Below, in pieces: positions 21,601 to 35,500 of a stretch of DNA of 64,000 nucleotides. This stretch comes from Aurelia coerulea. Taxonomy: Eukaryota; Cnidaria; Scyphozoa; Semaeostomeae; Ulmaridae. Within the stretch, counting starts at the first letter, position 1. Each line of letters starts with the position of its first letter. The stretch is taken from contig CM076959.1 in assembly GCA_039566865.1 (NCBI GenBank), positions 17,220,501-17,284,500 of the forward strand, written 5' to 3'. Under the pieces are notes generated by a model. That model saw only the letters and a program-made list of their open reading frames with translations. It was not told where the DNA came from and did no database searches. Both the position numbers and the translations under genes were made by a program.

Positions 21601-24600
21601 AACAGTTTATTTGATGCTTCTTGTAATCATACAAATTTGCACATACTCTATACAAACTTGCAAGAATAATAGCACATACTCAGTGCAAACTGATTGCAAA
21701 GTTTGTGCAAACTGCAGTTTTTACTAAGGGATGCCATGTCACAAAACTCAGTCATTCAAACATAGCTTTTTGTTGTTGCTACTATCTGTATTGATTTAGG
21801 TTTTGGAAGTATAAACTCAGAATGGCTGATGTGTTAGTAGGTTGGTGCATTTGTTTTCTTGGTTTACCCTTCAAGCAACTGTGTCAAGATTGCTAGCATA
21901 ACTTGGAGATTTTAAAACCAAGCACTTATTAGACCCTTTATTCCATTTTGATCCCATGCAGAAAATACTCCTCTTCTAATCTTGGAAATTCTATTGCAGA
22001 AAAATCGTCAGGCCATTGCATGTTTCTGGGAAGCTCAGCCAACTGGATGTTTGAAAGTTAATTGTCCATTCTTCCATAATAAACCAAGACCATTTGGAGC
22101 CACAGTTGCACCACCTCTGGCTGTGTCAGTTGGGCCACCACAAAGTGCCACTGTTGTTGACCCTGCTGTATTGCTTGGCACAAGGATGGTTACTGTTCCA
22201 GTATTGAGTAATCCTGCAATTTCACAGGTAAATGAAACCTTTGTACCAGCATACTTTTGTATATTTGGTGTCATTTAATACAGGTAACAATCAGCAAATA
22301 ATTGGAGCCAAAAAAACTTAGGTTTGAGAGTTGCGGATCGGTGTTATCAAAAGCTTATCTATGTAATTGAAGGTATTTACATCTAATGATAACCTTGAAT
22401 AATGGACTCATCGTAATGAACCCACAAATTCAACATTAGACATTGTAATCTGTGGAAAGAAAGCTGTAAACCTGTGTGAAAGAATAACAACCAAAATAAA
22501 CCTGTTACTAGGGAGAAAACTCTTAAATCCTGCAATAGAAACAGCGAATTGACCTGAAACCCTGAAAGGAGAAAAATGAGCTGCATGTAAAGAGCAACGT
22601 TGAACAACCAAAAATACATTTTGTCGCACACTCATCAGTTTGTTTCATGTGAAGTACGAATTAATGATACAAACGAGCCGATTTAGCACAAGAAGAACAA
22701 AAGAAGATTTAAAGCCACATGACAATAACACCCAAGCGAATCATTTGCTGAACTCAAAGAAGAGCCGCCAAAGTCCAAAGCCTTTGGCATAATATCAAAC
22801 AATTGTAATGCAAAAGCAGACTCCTTCTGTTGACAGAAAAAAGTTACAAAAGTTAACAGTTTTCTTTCCACATATTACAGTGTCTAATATTGTGTTTGTG
22901 TGTTTATTATAATGAGTCCCTTAGTTAAGGCTATTTTTAGAATTCTGTACTGCATATTATTTGTTTATGTATTTACATCTATGGTAAAACAGTTGGAAAC
23001 ATGATGTCACCATATCTCTCATCACTTATGAACTTTTGATAAGTTTATAACCTTCAAAAAGCTGATGGAAAAGTGGAATTGAACATCTTTTTGCCATGTT
23101 ATATTCTGTCCATCAATTGAATATTATCAAATTTAGCAGCACATACAATGATTTTCCTAAGCCAGCATTATTTGTTGTTTCTGCATATCATAGCAAATTT
23201 AGTATATGGTGTACTTTCGTGACAAGCATGATGGTCTTCACATCATTAAATTTTGTCGTTTTCTTCAGCAGGCACAGCCTCCACCACAGCCTATACTCAA
23301 CATTCCAGCCTCCCAGCCACAAATTCCACCAATCTTGAATGTCCCAGCCCCAATAAAAGTCCCACCAGCTACAGCTAATCCTGTGCCAGGACAGCAAGCA
23401 AACATATTTGCTGGCGCAGGTAAGTTTTGTTTTAAGTTTCTTTTGCAGTTTACTACAAAATACTTTGCAACGAGAAGCAAGATTGTACTGCTGTAGATAC
23501 AGTACAGGCCTTGTGAACATAGGGCTCAAATCTTAAATTCTATTGCAGTTTTCTTTGAAATAAATAGCTTGGAAGGAACTTAGGGTTTTTGCTATAAATC
23601 TGCCGTGGCAATTTATTGATATCTTGATTAGTTTCAATATGGCGGCATTTACTAAATTTGAGGCTATGACATCATCAAATTTCTAAATCCTAAACTAAAA
23701 AAAACCACAGATTTCTGCTTGCCAACATATTGTAGACCTCCATAAAATATGGTTGTCTTGAAGGTTATGTAATGTTTCCTCTATTAGTTTAGGATTTACA
23801 ATGATTTAAATTTTTTCAAAATATTTCATGATTTTTTTTTCAAAAATAATCAAATTGCCGCCATTTTGAAAAAAATCAAGATATCATAAAAATTCCACAG
23901 CAGATTTCAAGCAAAGTACCATAAGTTCCTTTCAAGCCATCCAATTCAAATAATGATATTATAGAATTTTACACCTGCAAAGATTTGAAAGATTTGAGCC
24001 CTATGCTGGCCTTGTGAACATTAACATGATTATCCTGCCTCAGAAATCTTGTTTAGAAATATTTACAATCTTTCATATCACTTAAGAATTCTTGTCATGT
24101 TATTTCAAGTGCTCTAACTTTCCAAGTTAAAACTTTGTTGTTCCTCTTCTCCAAATTCTTGCAAATAGGATTGGTATACAATTTTCTACTGTAAGACAAC
24201 ATGTACAGTGCATTGTAAATTGAAAAAACTGAATGACAAAATGTAGCTGCAATCAGCTCATTTATATTGAAATAGCACATTATTTGATGCTTATTACCTG
24301 ATGTGTACAGATGGAATGATTGTTTTTAAGCCATGCAGGATCCTGGATGATATGCCCTTAAGGTTATTCACCTCTGCAATAACAATCTAATCCTCCAGCA
24401 GAAATTGTCATGGAGTCTTGCCACTCAGGAGAAATCTGATATTTCTGCTCAGATTGATATAATCAATAAATTTAAGTTTGGTCATTGCATATATTTATGT
24501 ATTGATTGATTTATTTGCAGATACATCATTTCAAGATCATGTCAGGATGTTTAAAGAAATGATCAAAGGCAGGCAAGGTAGGAGATGATGGCAAAATAAC

Positions 24601-27600
24601 ATGAGTTACCAGATAGCTTCACATGTTTTGGAAATTTGTTATGTATAGAATGCTTGAGTTATTGGAATCAATCCAAGTTTGTTTGATAGCATAAAGGCTG
24701 AGCATTTTTGTGATCTTTGTCTTGTTATTCTGAACATTTGGAATACAGGTAAAACTTAATTTGCAGGCCTTGAAATGAGAGGCGCTTGATCGAGCGTGAG
24801 CGCCTCCACTCTTGCCTCAAAAATTCTTCTGGCTCGATTATTCGAGCGCCTTGCTGATCAAAACATGTTTTATTTTACTGATATGTAAATTCAAATCATT
24901 TTAGTTTTGTAAGTCACACTCAGATGAAGACACAAATCAGAAAGGCCTCAGTGTGCTAAATATCTTGTCTTTTTTGCATCCGAACTTCATTTATACAGTT
25001 TAAATTCGATATGTGAATCTATTTTATATAAAATCTAGTTTAGATTTCTACAAAATTCTAGTCCTTTATCTCTAGTACAGCAATAAACTATTCTCTTTGT
25101 TGTTGAAATCGTAAAATTTTCACGCACTTTCCAAGTTGCGTTGTGTACACCATTATCAAGCTGCCTCGCTTCTATGTTGATTGATATGGTGATTTGCACG
25201 GCACATGTGTTGAAGAAACAAAATGGCTACAAACTCTGTCGGTGGCGGCTCTACAGTAGAGTCGTCAACATTAAAATCTTGGGGAAAGGGTAATGTTATT
25301 GGCCATGAAGTCACCATTATAAACGATAAAAGAGCTTGATCAAGAGAATCTAGCAACCAAGCACCTAACTTTTGCTCATTTCAAGGCCTGTTAATTTGCA
25401 ATGATCTCTAACTGTTAAATGCACGAAAAGAGGCCTAAAACCCTCCATCAAAAATTATAAACATCTCTGTGCTGAAATTCATTTCAATCCCCTCCAGATT
25501 GTGAAATTACTTTTTAAGCCTTGAGGGAACGGACAGTATTTGGATTTTGCTCTACATGAGGAAATTGCTTGTTCTTTTTTCATATCATCATAAAATATTA
25601 AAATTTACAAAGTAACAACAACAGTTGAACTAAAATGTGAAAACAAACGTGTGTCGTTCGTAGCGAGAAAAGACACAAGGTCATCAAGTTCCCACTACAC
25701 AAAGGAACCACTCGTTCTTTTTTCACCCATTTGCATGCAGGAATTTTCATAAATCCAATTTTTTCTATATTCAAAATGCTCAGGAAAATAGAAGAAAAGT
25801 CACATTCATACTTCAACCTTTCGGCTATCAACCAAACTTTGATTCATTATTATTCTCTGCACAGTGAAATTTCAAACATGTGAAGTTCTTGTTTGTCCAC
25901 CCAGTAGATTCAGGTTTGCAATTTCCTTTATTTTGATGTGCAATACTTCGCTGAAATTTCAGGAAGAATGGTAGTGTAGTTATTGCAATGTCATGTTATT
26001 TTAAATTATTATCATTGCAGCGTCTCCAAAGAAAGAAGAGAGAAAGAAGAAAACCAATAAAAGAGAGAAAGGTTTGTTAAAGTGTAATAAAAAGTGATAT
26101 GATTGGCCCAAAATGATATTGTGAAATTTATATTTCAGAACTTTGGTTATGATATAAGAGACTCAATTTTTTCTGTTGTTGCTAGAAATTATGCCCCCCC
26201 CCCAATTAAGTGGTTCTCCTTGGATAGGCTTCAATGGTTGAAGATCTTTTATATGCTTTTTTAATATATTAAGAATTTTGTTGATATGTACAGAGCTCTT
26301 CAAGAGAAAGCATATTGTTCACTTTCACTTACAGGAGATTCAAGTGATTCGGAATTTGAACAAATTATGAATGCTTATGAAGCAAGGCAGAAGAAAGAGA
26401 AATCCTACCAATCTTACAAGAAAGAAAGAAGAGATAGGAAGGAACGAGAAATTGTCTCTTCAAGAAGTAAGAAATTTGTTTCTATTTTAGTTAAAGGGTT
26501 TGTTTCATCCAGCATGCCTTGCATGTGCCGTCTCTTGGGTGACAACAAAGGCCAACCAAGAGACGGCACGTGCAAGGGATGCTTGGTGAAACAGACTCTT
26601 TAAACATGTCTAAATTACTCTCTGCAGAGGTCAAAAGTTTGAAAACTATCAGTGTGTTCAAACAAATCCTTGTACTTCTTGGTTGTCCAGATCTCTCCAC
26701 ATCAAGTTTATAAAATAATAGATGATGGCTGTGGGGCAAAGCAAAGCAACTGCTTTTAAATTTGCTTCGAAGTCCAACATATTGCCAATGTTGCTAACTA
26801 CGTTTTGGATGCTTTTTAGCGAAAGAAAGCCTTTTTCTCAGTTACATTCTAAGCTGTGCATACAGAGGATAAAGGTATTTTTGCCCTCAAAGAGAATCTG
26901 GTTCTCCATGCAAAATTTTCAGTGACCATTCGAAAATTTCAATCAGGTATCTGATTGGCTAATTTCAACTAATTACTCTGTCTGTACTCTTGTTGCACAA
27001 TTTTGAAATCTATTCTGGCGTTTTGCTTTGCTCTGTGTCAGATGAAAAATGTTAGCATATGGTTCCGTTAGTCTCAAAAAATTCAGACTCCATTTAGATT
27101 TTCAAAAAGTTATTATGTCAAGCCTGCAACTGCAGATTATGTAAGATATTTTCCCTGGTTTAGGGTTTTTATTGTAAATTATGTTTTCCTTGTAACATTG
27201 TATGTATTTTGTAAATAGTTGGCCTTAAAGGACAAGTCCGGGGTTGGTATGATTGATGATAAAATACAAGATAATACTGCTATGAATGATGTATGATACT
27301 TTTTTCCACTATTTTTTGCCTACTCCTTGTAAAAAATTACGTAATTTGCTTAATTTGCATCTGGCAATTTGCTTTGCTCAGTGTGAGATGAAAATGTTAG
27401 CATATGGTTCCGTTAGTCTCAAAAAATTCAGATTCTTTTCAGATTTTCAAAAAACTTATTAAAGCCCATAAATGGCAAGCCTGCAACTGCAGATTATGCA
27501 AGATATTTTTCCTTGGTTTAGGTTTTTTATTGTAAATTATATTTTCCTTGTGACATTGTATGTATTTTGTAAATAGTTGGCCTTGATTAGCAATTATAGC

Positions 27601-29469
27601 CATAATTTTTTAGCCAACTTTAAAGAGAATCAACGGAGATGAAAACCCCTCGCGGAAGGAGTCTGGGTATTCTATTATTAGCCCATTGTATTTGATGATT
27701 TCAAGACGTTCGTGGATATTGTTTAGCCAGAGGAACAATAACGTGCGTTTGAGTTTTTTTGGTCTTATTTATATATTGCCTCTACTTAGCTCTGTTGATT
27801 CACTTTAAATGAAAGAATCAATAATAAAGATAAAGTCAACTCTTGGATTTATCAAACTGTGCGTTCCTCTTCGCAGGCAAACAATTTTCCGATGATAGAT
27901 ACAAATCGAAGGAAATTGAAAGAAACCGAGAGAGGAACGAAAGGCTGCAAAAAGCAAAGCAAGAACGGGAAGCTGAAGAGAGGAGAAAGTATAGAGAAAG
28001 CAAAGCAAGAAGAAAGGAAGAGAAGGAAAGATTACGAAAACAGAAAGAAAAGGAGAGAAAGAAGCAGGGCAAGAAAGCAAAGAAAGAGAAGAACAAGGAA
28101 AAAGAGGAAGTAAATGGTATGCAACGTTAGTTTGTAGGTTTATGGCTAATCTTATTCTTTATACAAAGAGAACTTTCAGTGAAGATGTTGACCTGGAAGC
28201 CACATTTTGCAAGTACAGCAAATCCTGCGTATATAAGAACCTAGTGGATTAAGAGCCTGCAGACCATGGGAATTGGCATGGTTTTTCGGCATGATTCTTA
28301 AAAATATCCAGGGAAGGCAATTTGATGAATGCAATGAATACTTTCCCTGCATTAATTACTCAAAGGGTACTTTAAAATTTGGCTTCCAGATCAAAATCTT
28401 CATTTCAAGTTCTCTTTGTATAAATAATAAGATTACAGTAAAAACCTGCCAATAAGAACCTAGTGGATTAAGAACCTGCAGGCTGAAATTTTACAATTAG
28501 ACCCCCAGTGTATAAGAACCCATTCAGCCTGAAATTTGAAATTGGTTCTTATTTGTAGAGATCATGGGGTTTTATTCACAACAGAATTTTGTGGAAGAAT
28601 CATGAATTTTTATATAATCCAAAGAAAAGCTTTCAAAAGCTTCTCATTGAATAATATAAAAATTTCTGATTCTTCCTCAAACTTCTGTTATCAATAAGAC
28701 CCCATGATCTCTACAAATATGAACCTTCTTTGAATTTCGGGCTGAATGGGTTCTTATACAATTGGGGTATAATTGCAAAATTTCAGCCTGCACTTTCTTA
28801 ATCCACTAGATTCTTATACGCAGGTTTTTACTGGAATCTTATTTTTTGTACAAAGAGAACGGCAACAAAGGTATATGTCACATTTATCGACAACTTATGG
28901 GTAATGTCCTCTCCCAAATTTTGCTTAAACTCCTAAATATTGCTCAGACATGTACTTCTTTCACATTAAGTCAAGCTAATTGAATTAAAGGAAGTGATTT
29001 TAAATTGTTTTGTGACACCAAGACGCATTTAAACTTCAACCTGCTCGAGAAGTCTGACATTTAAGACAAATGGTTTTCTCGGAAGGAGATGGCCTAAACT
29101 ACCATGAACTAAACTTTGATTGAATGAGCAAATAAAGCAACTCAGCTGCATCCATCCATTAATATCAGCACCAGGGAGGTACAAGGTATGTTTGAAACCG
29201 AAAATGTATTTGCCCACAAAGTTTTCTAGTGTGAATACCCGAATCTGACATCGCTCCTCTTTGAGGATTTTTTCCAACTGTATTGCGCGATATTGTTTAA
29301 ATACCGTATACAAAAGTTGAATATGTTTCTTGGCATTTTGTCAAATGTTGACAGCCAATGTCCCTTGTAAGCTGGCATCACTGCATCCCAAATTGCGCGA
29401 ATGATGAAACCCTGCGACGTAAGTTTGGTCGATATGAAATAGTCCACAATGAGCTGACAGATAACAATA

Positions 29470-29535
<66 letters not shown>

Positions 29536-32500
29536 AGATATTTGCAGAGGAAGGCCTCAGTCACTCGAGAGTGCTTTTCATGAGGGTCTTCTATTTAACT
29601 AACTGTAGCGATTTATCTCATTTTTCCTTGACTTGTAAATAGTGGCACATCGATGGAACTTTCGTCTGAAGTCTAGCGAACAATGAGCTGACAGATAACC
29701 TTTTCTCGTCGTTCTCAGACTTTGGGTTAGATTTCTTAGAGTACGTTCTTTACGTTTTATGGCACTCTTTGCAGGTCATTTATATCTTATTCTAGTATTG
29801 TCATCAGACGATTTTGAACTGGTGGCTGATTCTGGAGAAGAGGACAACAGCAATAAGAACGATCTGAAAGATTTCAAGGATGATAAAGAAAAAGATGTTG
29901 CCGGAAGCAAAGAAGAAGACAGTGTGAGCAAGGCAGAGGAACAGAAGGGTGACAAGTTGGAGGGAGATGTTGTGATGATGGAGGAAAATTCGCAGGGTAA
30001 TGAGAAGGAAGGAAAACTTAATGATAACGGAGAGAAGAATTCAAATGGGGGAAATAAAGAAAAGAAGAAGACTATAGATGAAGAACTGAAGGAATTAACA
30101 GAAAAGGAAGGGGATGGAGCTGGTTTAGGGTTTCGTATCAAAACGTATGAAGAAATTTTAAGGGAAAAAGCGCTGAGAAAGATGTTAGAGAGGAGGCAGC
30201 AGTTGCAGAAAGAGAAGGAAGTTGCAGGAACTGCGGAACCAGAGAAGGCAGATACCAAGGAAGTTGGGAAGGGAAATGTTGAAAAACAAGGTAGGAGTAG
30301 TGACTTGGGATTGGATTTTCCAAATAGAAAAAATCGTTTAAGGTTTGTTTTACTAACTTCAAGTCATGTGACTATATACTTTGGAAAGTTTGTTCAAAAG
30401 TACTTTTTGCATTGACAGCACAATTTTCATGGCAGGGCATATGTTAAAGAATTCAAAAGATGTTTCTTCAAGAGATTATCATTTGACATGAAGTTGGTGG
30501 AAACAAAGCTCAGACGATTTTGTCTATTGTGCAAACATAGGTTCCAAATCTTTAAAAAGGCTGACTGTAAAATTCAATGACCTATTTCTTTGAACTGAAT
30601 GGCTTCAAAGAAACTTTATCTATTTTGCTATGATTCTGCCATTGGGCTTTTCTGAAACCTTCAGTATTTTCAGAATAAGAGTGTTTTTCTTCTTTTTCGA
30701 GAATTCAAGAAATATTTTCATAAAAACTTAAAACCATCGTAATTTCTAAACTGTTTGACACAACATGAAATAATTTAAACCAGGTTTCGTCTTGGAGTAC
30801 TGTTTTGCAAATTCAGTCAGCATTGTTTGGACAAAATTGAACAGCATTTCGTAATTAGACCATTCAAGTTAAACTAATTTATTCTTTTTTACTTTTTTAG
30901 TTGATAAATCAAAGACAAAGAATGATATATCCAAGCCAGTTAAAGAAGAACCATCCCAAGTTAAATCAAAGGTCAAAAGTGAGATAAGGTCACCAATCGA
31001 AAGTCAAGTGTCACTTCCAGGTTCAGAGGTTAAAGGTGAGACTTCAGGACAGATTAAAAGTCAAATTGTTATGGTCAACACAGCACCAATTTGGAGTTCA
31101 AGGAACGATGTGGACAGTGGAGTTGGACAGGACCAAAGGAATTCTGATCTTGATAACTCGAAGAAGCTGAGAGTTGTTAGAAAGGTTGCGGTGAAAGGAG
31201 TCGATGTTGCGGGTGATGAGGTGGGAAAGAAAGTTAAGGATAGGAAGTCTGTTGAGATGTATAAACCACCTTCAAAGCAAGGTATGTGGTAATGATAACA
31301 GCAATAGACCTTTTAGCTATTCTAATAAAGAATGTGAATCGAACCAGTGGCGGACCCTTTGCCAAATATTGGGGGTGAGCTATTGTTTCAATTAAAAAGC
31401 ATTGTTTGTTTCTATTGTTTTCAAACGAAAGATCTTTGTTCTAGCTAATATTGGGGGGGAGCCATCGCACTCCCTTGCCCCCAAGTAAAAACCACCTTCC
31501 AAGCAAGGTATGTGGTAATGACAACAGCAATAGACCTTTTAGCTATTCTAATAAAGAATGTGAATCGAACCAGTGGCGGACACTTTGCCAAATATTGGGG
31601 GTGAGCTATTGCTTCAATTAAAAAGCATTGTTTGTTTTTATTGTTTTTGAGCAAAAGATCTTTGTTCTAGCTAACATTGGGTAGGGGGGATATAGCACCC
31701 CCTCGCCTCCAAAGTATTCGTAACTGGATCGAACAATATTTGGATACATATTGTAGAATTTCAACTGTGAACAAAAGTGATAAGAGCTCCAACGCCGCTC
31801 AGTTTGAACCTTTCGTATAAAAATGTACAAAACTATTTTTTGATCCAGACTCTTTTTGTTGAGAATAGGTCTATGGCAGACATTATGGTGCGGGGGTGCA
31901 GCCACCCATAATTTTTGGAAAAACAATGAAAAAAACAATCCTTTTTAACTGAAACAATAGAAACAATTTGGCGTAAAATGTCTGCCACTGGATGACAGCG
32001 ATCCTTTAGCATGCATTTGTAATATCAGATTCGCTAGAAATAAAATCAATTTCACTTTCCAGCGTCAATGATTTTCTGATTGCAAGAGTATTCTTGAAAT
32101 CAGGGCGCACAAAAATATTTTCCTTCCTGGTAGCAAGCTAAGTACCTGCGTTTCTCCTTACCCACTTTCTTCTTCTTTTCCTGTATACTCCCAATTCTAT
32201 CGATTTTATTCCTTTTTCTTCCTTCTTTCCCCTTCCCTTCCTTTCCTTCTTTCGTTTCTTTCCTTTCTTTTCCCTTGCCTTCCGTTTCTTTTTCATTTTC
32301 CCTCTTGTTCCTTCCTGGGAAATTTAAGCATTTCAACTACCTTCCTGGTAGCGCCGCTACCACGCTACTTCGTTCTTTTTTAGCCCTGCTTGAAATACTA
32401 ATGAAAATTCTTTGATATCCATTCAGTGGGATTTTTGCACACAAGTCGTGGTATGGATACGAATATTTCTTTTTATTTCGTAACGGAACTGGGAGAATTC

Positions 32501-35500
32501 TGAGATAATGATTTATATCACAGAACTGCAACTGCGGAACAGCTACAAGAGGGTGATTTTTTTTTTGTAAATTGACAAATTGAATTGCTGTGCGAAAGCC
32601 AGTTTTGAATGTCATAATGTACCTGCTTTTTTGTTTCAGCTGTTCAGTCCATTCCAAGAGTTTCACCAACAAATATTCCAAATGGTCCCGCATCAAACAG
32701 ACTATCAGCTAAGCAAGCATCAGCCAAGCTTAAGGTATGTTATTTTCTTATCCATGAGTTCGTGATGGAACCAAAAATAAAGTATTTGCCTTTTAATTTC
32801 CGAGAATTGACACAAGAAATAATCATTTATTAGGCGAAATGGCGTTGGTTATCATACACAGCCAAAATCACATTCTAAATAAGACTAAACACAACGGATA
32901 GGCGAATAATGAACAACTGCAATAGCTGCCCCTTTTGTTCATTTATTTATTTTGCTAACAACAACCTTGACGAACTCTAGTATCAATAATGAACAATGAT
33001 TGATGAACAGCTTAATATTGGAAAGTTGCCTGGCTGTGTATGAAATTAGGCCAAGGTGGAGAGTTGTTTGTGTTCATTCTTTTTATATCCTTGGGTCCTT
33101 GCATTCCAGCGTGGAATGTGAAGCGTGCGGAAAAAAATTTTTGAACTCACAGGGGAATACAGTTGTAGAAAAGAGTTAGAAACGAATCTGAGTCGAGCGA
33201 TTTTTTTATACATTTTGGAGAAGTTTCGTATATGCACAATAGTGATAGAAATTTTTACGCCACTCAGTCGAAACTGTGATGATGTAAAGAATATAGAGTC
33301 TGTTGCAGCTTTCAAACAGGAAATTAAAACTTGGGATGGAACCAGTTGCCTTTGTATAATTTGTAAATAGACACTGAATTCCTTTGATTGAAAATTACAT
33401 GTATTACTTTAGGTTTATTGTAGATAGTTGGTGTAAATTAGCTTTATTCTTTTAAAACTATGTAAATACCAACTTTGAATAGATAGTGAACGATGAGAAG
33501 AAGAGGGACAACATCCACAGAGAGCAGGCATCGAGTTGATCTTTTGCGCTTTTTATTCAATCTGCTAGATCAGAGCAACTCGAACTTTAAATAGATATAT
33601 GAATGAATGAATGAATGAATGAATGAATGAATGAATGAATGAATGAATGAATGAACGAATACTTTTGATTCGTTTCTTACAAGCTTTCAAAGCAATTTCA
33701 CAAAGTCCTGAGAACTCAAATAGAAATATTCTGTTGTAGCTAAAGCGTTTGGCAGCAGCAAAAGATTGTGCTATCGAGCAACTGGAAGCATCTGAAGCCA
33801 AGGAGACTAAACTCGAGTCAGCTTCACCAGATTTGAAAGTGAAGAGTTTTGAAGAAATAATGGAAGAAAAGAAAGCAAGGAGGCTTGGTAGGTTTGGAAT
33901 AAAGAACCAAGATAGCGCAGAAAGAAGAACAAATGCAAAATTTCAAAGATTAGGGGAGAAAATTAATGCAGAAGAGCCTAAAAGGGAGCCAGAACAATGT
34001 AAGTAGAATTTTCAGGTTTCCAAAGTGGCAGAAATTGTGGTCGTTCATTTCCTTGCACATTGTAAATTTGCAGAAGATGTTGTTTGTTTTTATTTATTAT
34101 TATTGTTATCATTTTATTTACAATGTTGCCATAAACAAGTATACGATAGCTATACATTTATGGTATACCAGGGCATGAAAACCCACCCGACCATGTGACC
34201 GGGCGGTCGCAGGAAATTTTCAATTCATAATGTCCTGCAGGAAATTTTTCAAAATCTATCTCTTTTCAAGTATCATGTTCTGGTTTCTCGTTGTTTTATT
34301 ATGAAAAACATATAAAATCAAGCAAGTTGCCTGACATAGAGTGGATTTCATGTACAATTTTTATGCATATTGTATACAACAAATATGAGATAAGTGCAGA
34401 ACTTGATTTCCCTCGTGCCTTTCAGAAATCATAGATTATTTCTTTCATGGGTTCCCAACTTCAACGGCCCCAAACTTTCTCCAAATTTATTTTCCACGAT
34501 ATCTCACTCGCATTTACACAAAGACCGGTTACATTTTTATTGTGTATCATTGGGACCTGTCCTCTCTTTAAGCAAGCTGGATGTTTTAACTGATCTAGCT
34601 TGCAGGAAGTTCAAGCATGATTTGTGTGTGGTCGCAGGAAGGGAAATATTTTTTCATGCCCTGTGGTATACCATAACTGTGGACTCCTAAATCGAACCGT
34701 TTCTGACCAATACATGACTGATCTCACTTTCTGTAGACTAAAGTCAATTTTATTTATAAAAGGAGGATTTAGCCATATTTGTTTTGAATATTTCTATCAT
34801 TAATACCTGTAAGTTCTTTTGGTGAACAGATACGCTGTTATCATATCCTAAAAAGTCTTCAAAGCTACAATCTCTTGCAAAAGTGTTGGACCCCTACGAA
34901 AATCTACGTTTTTCGGAAATATTGTCCCCCCTCCCCCCATTTCAATGTTACTTGCATTGATGAATCATTCTTTTGGTGGATCTGCATGAAAAACACCTCT
35001 TTGCCAGGCAATCAACATTGAAACGGGGGGAGGGGGGACAAAAATTCGAATTTTTCAATAGGGGTCCAACACTTTTGTAAGAGATTGTCGATTCTTGATC
35101 TCTGTACGTTAGTCTAAAGGCTCGCTCGTGCAGTTTGTTGATTTTAGCATTTAGTTTCCTACTGTGGAACATCCTTGCCAAGGGCAGTATTGAAATTGGC
35201 TGTTTATGAAACCAAACGTCATGACCAAACGTGTTGGGTGATGGGAATCTTTTTCGGGCAAATCATCATGTTATCAATCCTTTCATTTGTAGTTGGAACC
35301 AGTAAGGAAAAGAGCGCTGTACCGGTTATCAAGAAACCAACAAAAGAATCACCCAGGAAATCATTAATTGATAAACCAATAAAGAACAATTTTCCAAAAG
35401 AAAACAAAGACACTATTACAAATCCTTTTGATGTGAGATCCGGGAGTACAGATTTCAAATCTGGGTCGACAGATTTAGGAAAGCAAAGAATTCTGAAACG

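Noticed and set aside
29226..29642. Tyr-run and Ile-run open frames
   Set aside because: They are translations of the (TAA)n microsatellite.
29776..30258. 160-codon Ser/Phe-rich minus-strand frame
   Set aside because: It is the shadow of ZC3H11A-like exon 9 on the opposite strand, caused by its purine-rich codons. The same applies to minus-strand frames opposite exons 8 and 13.
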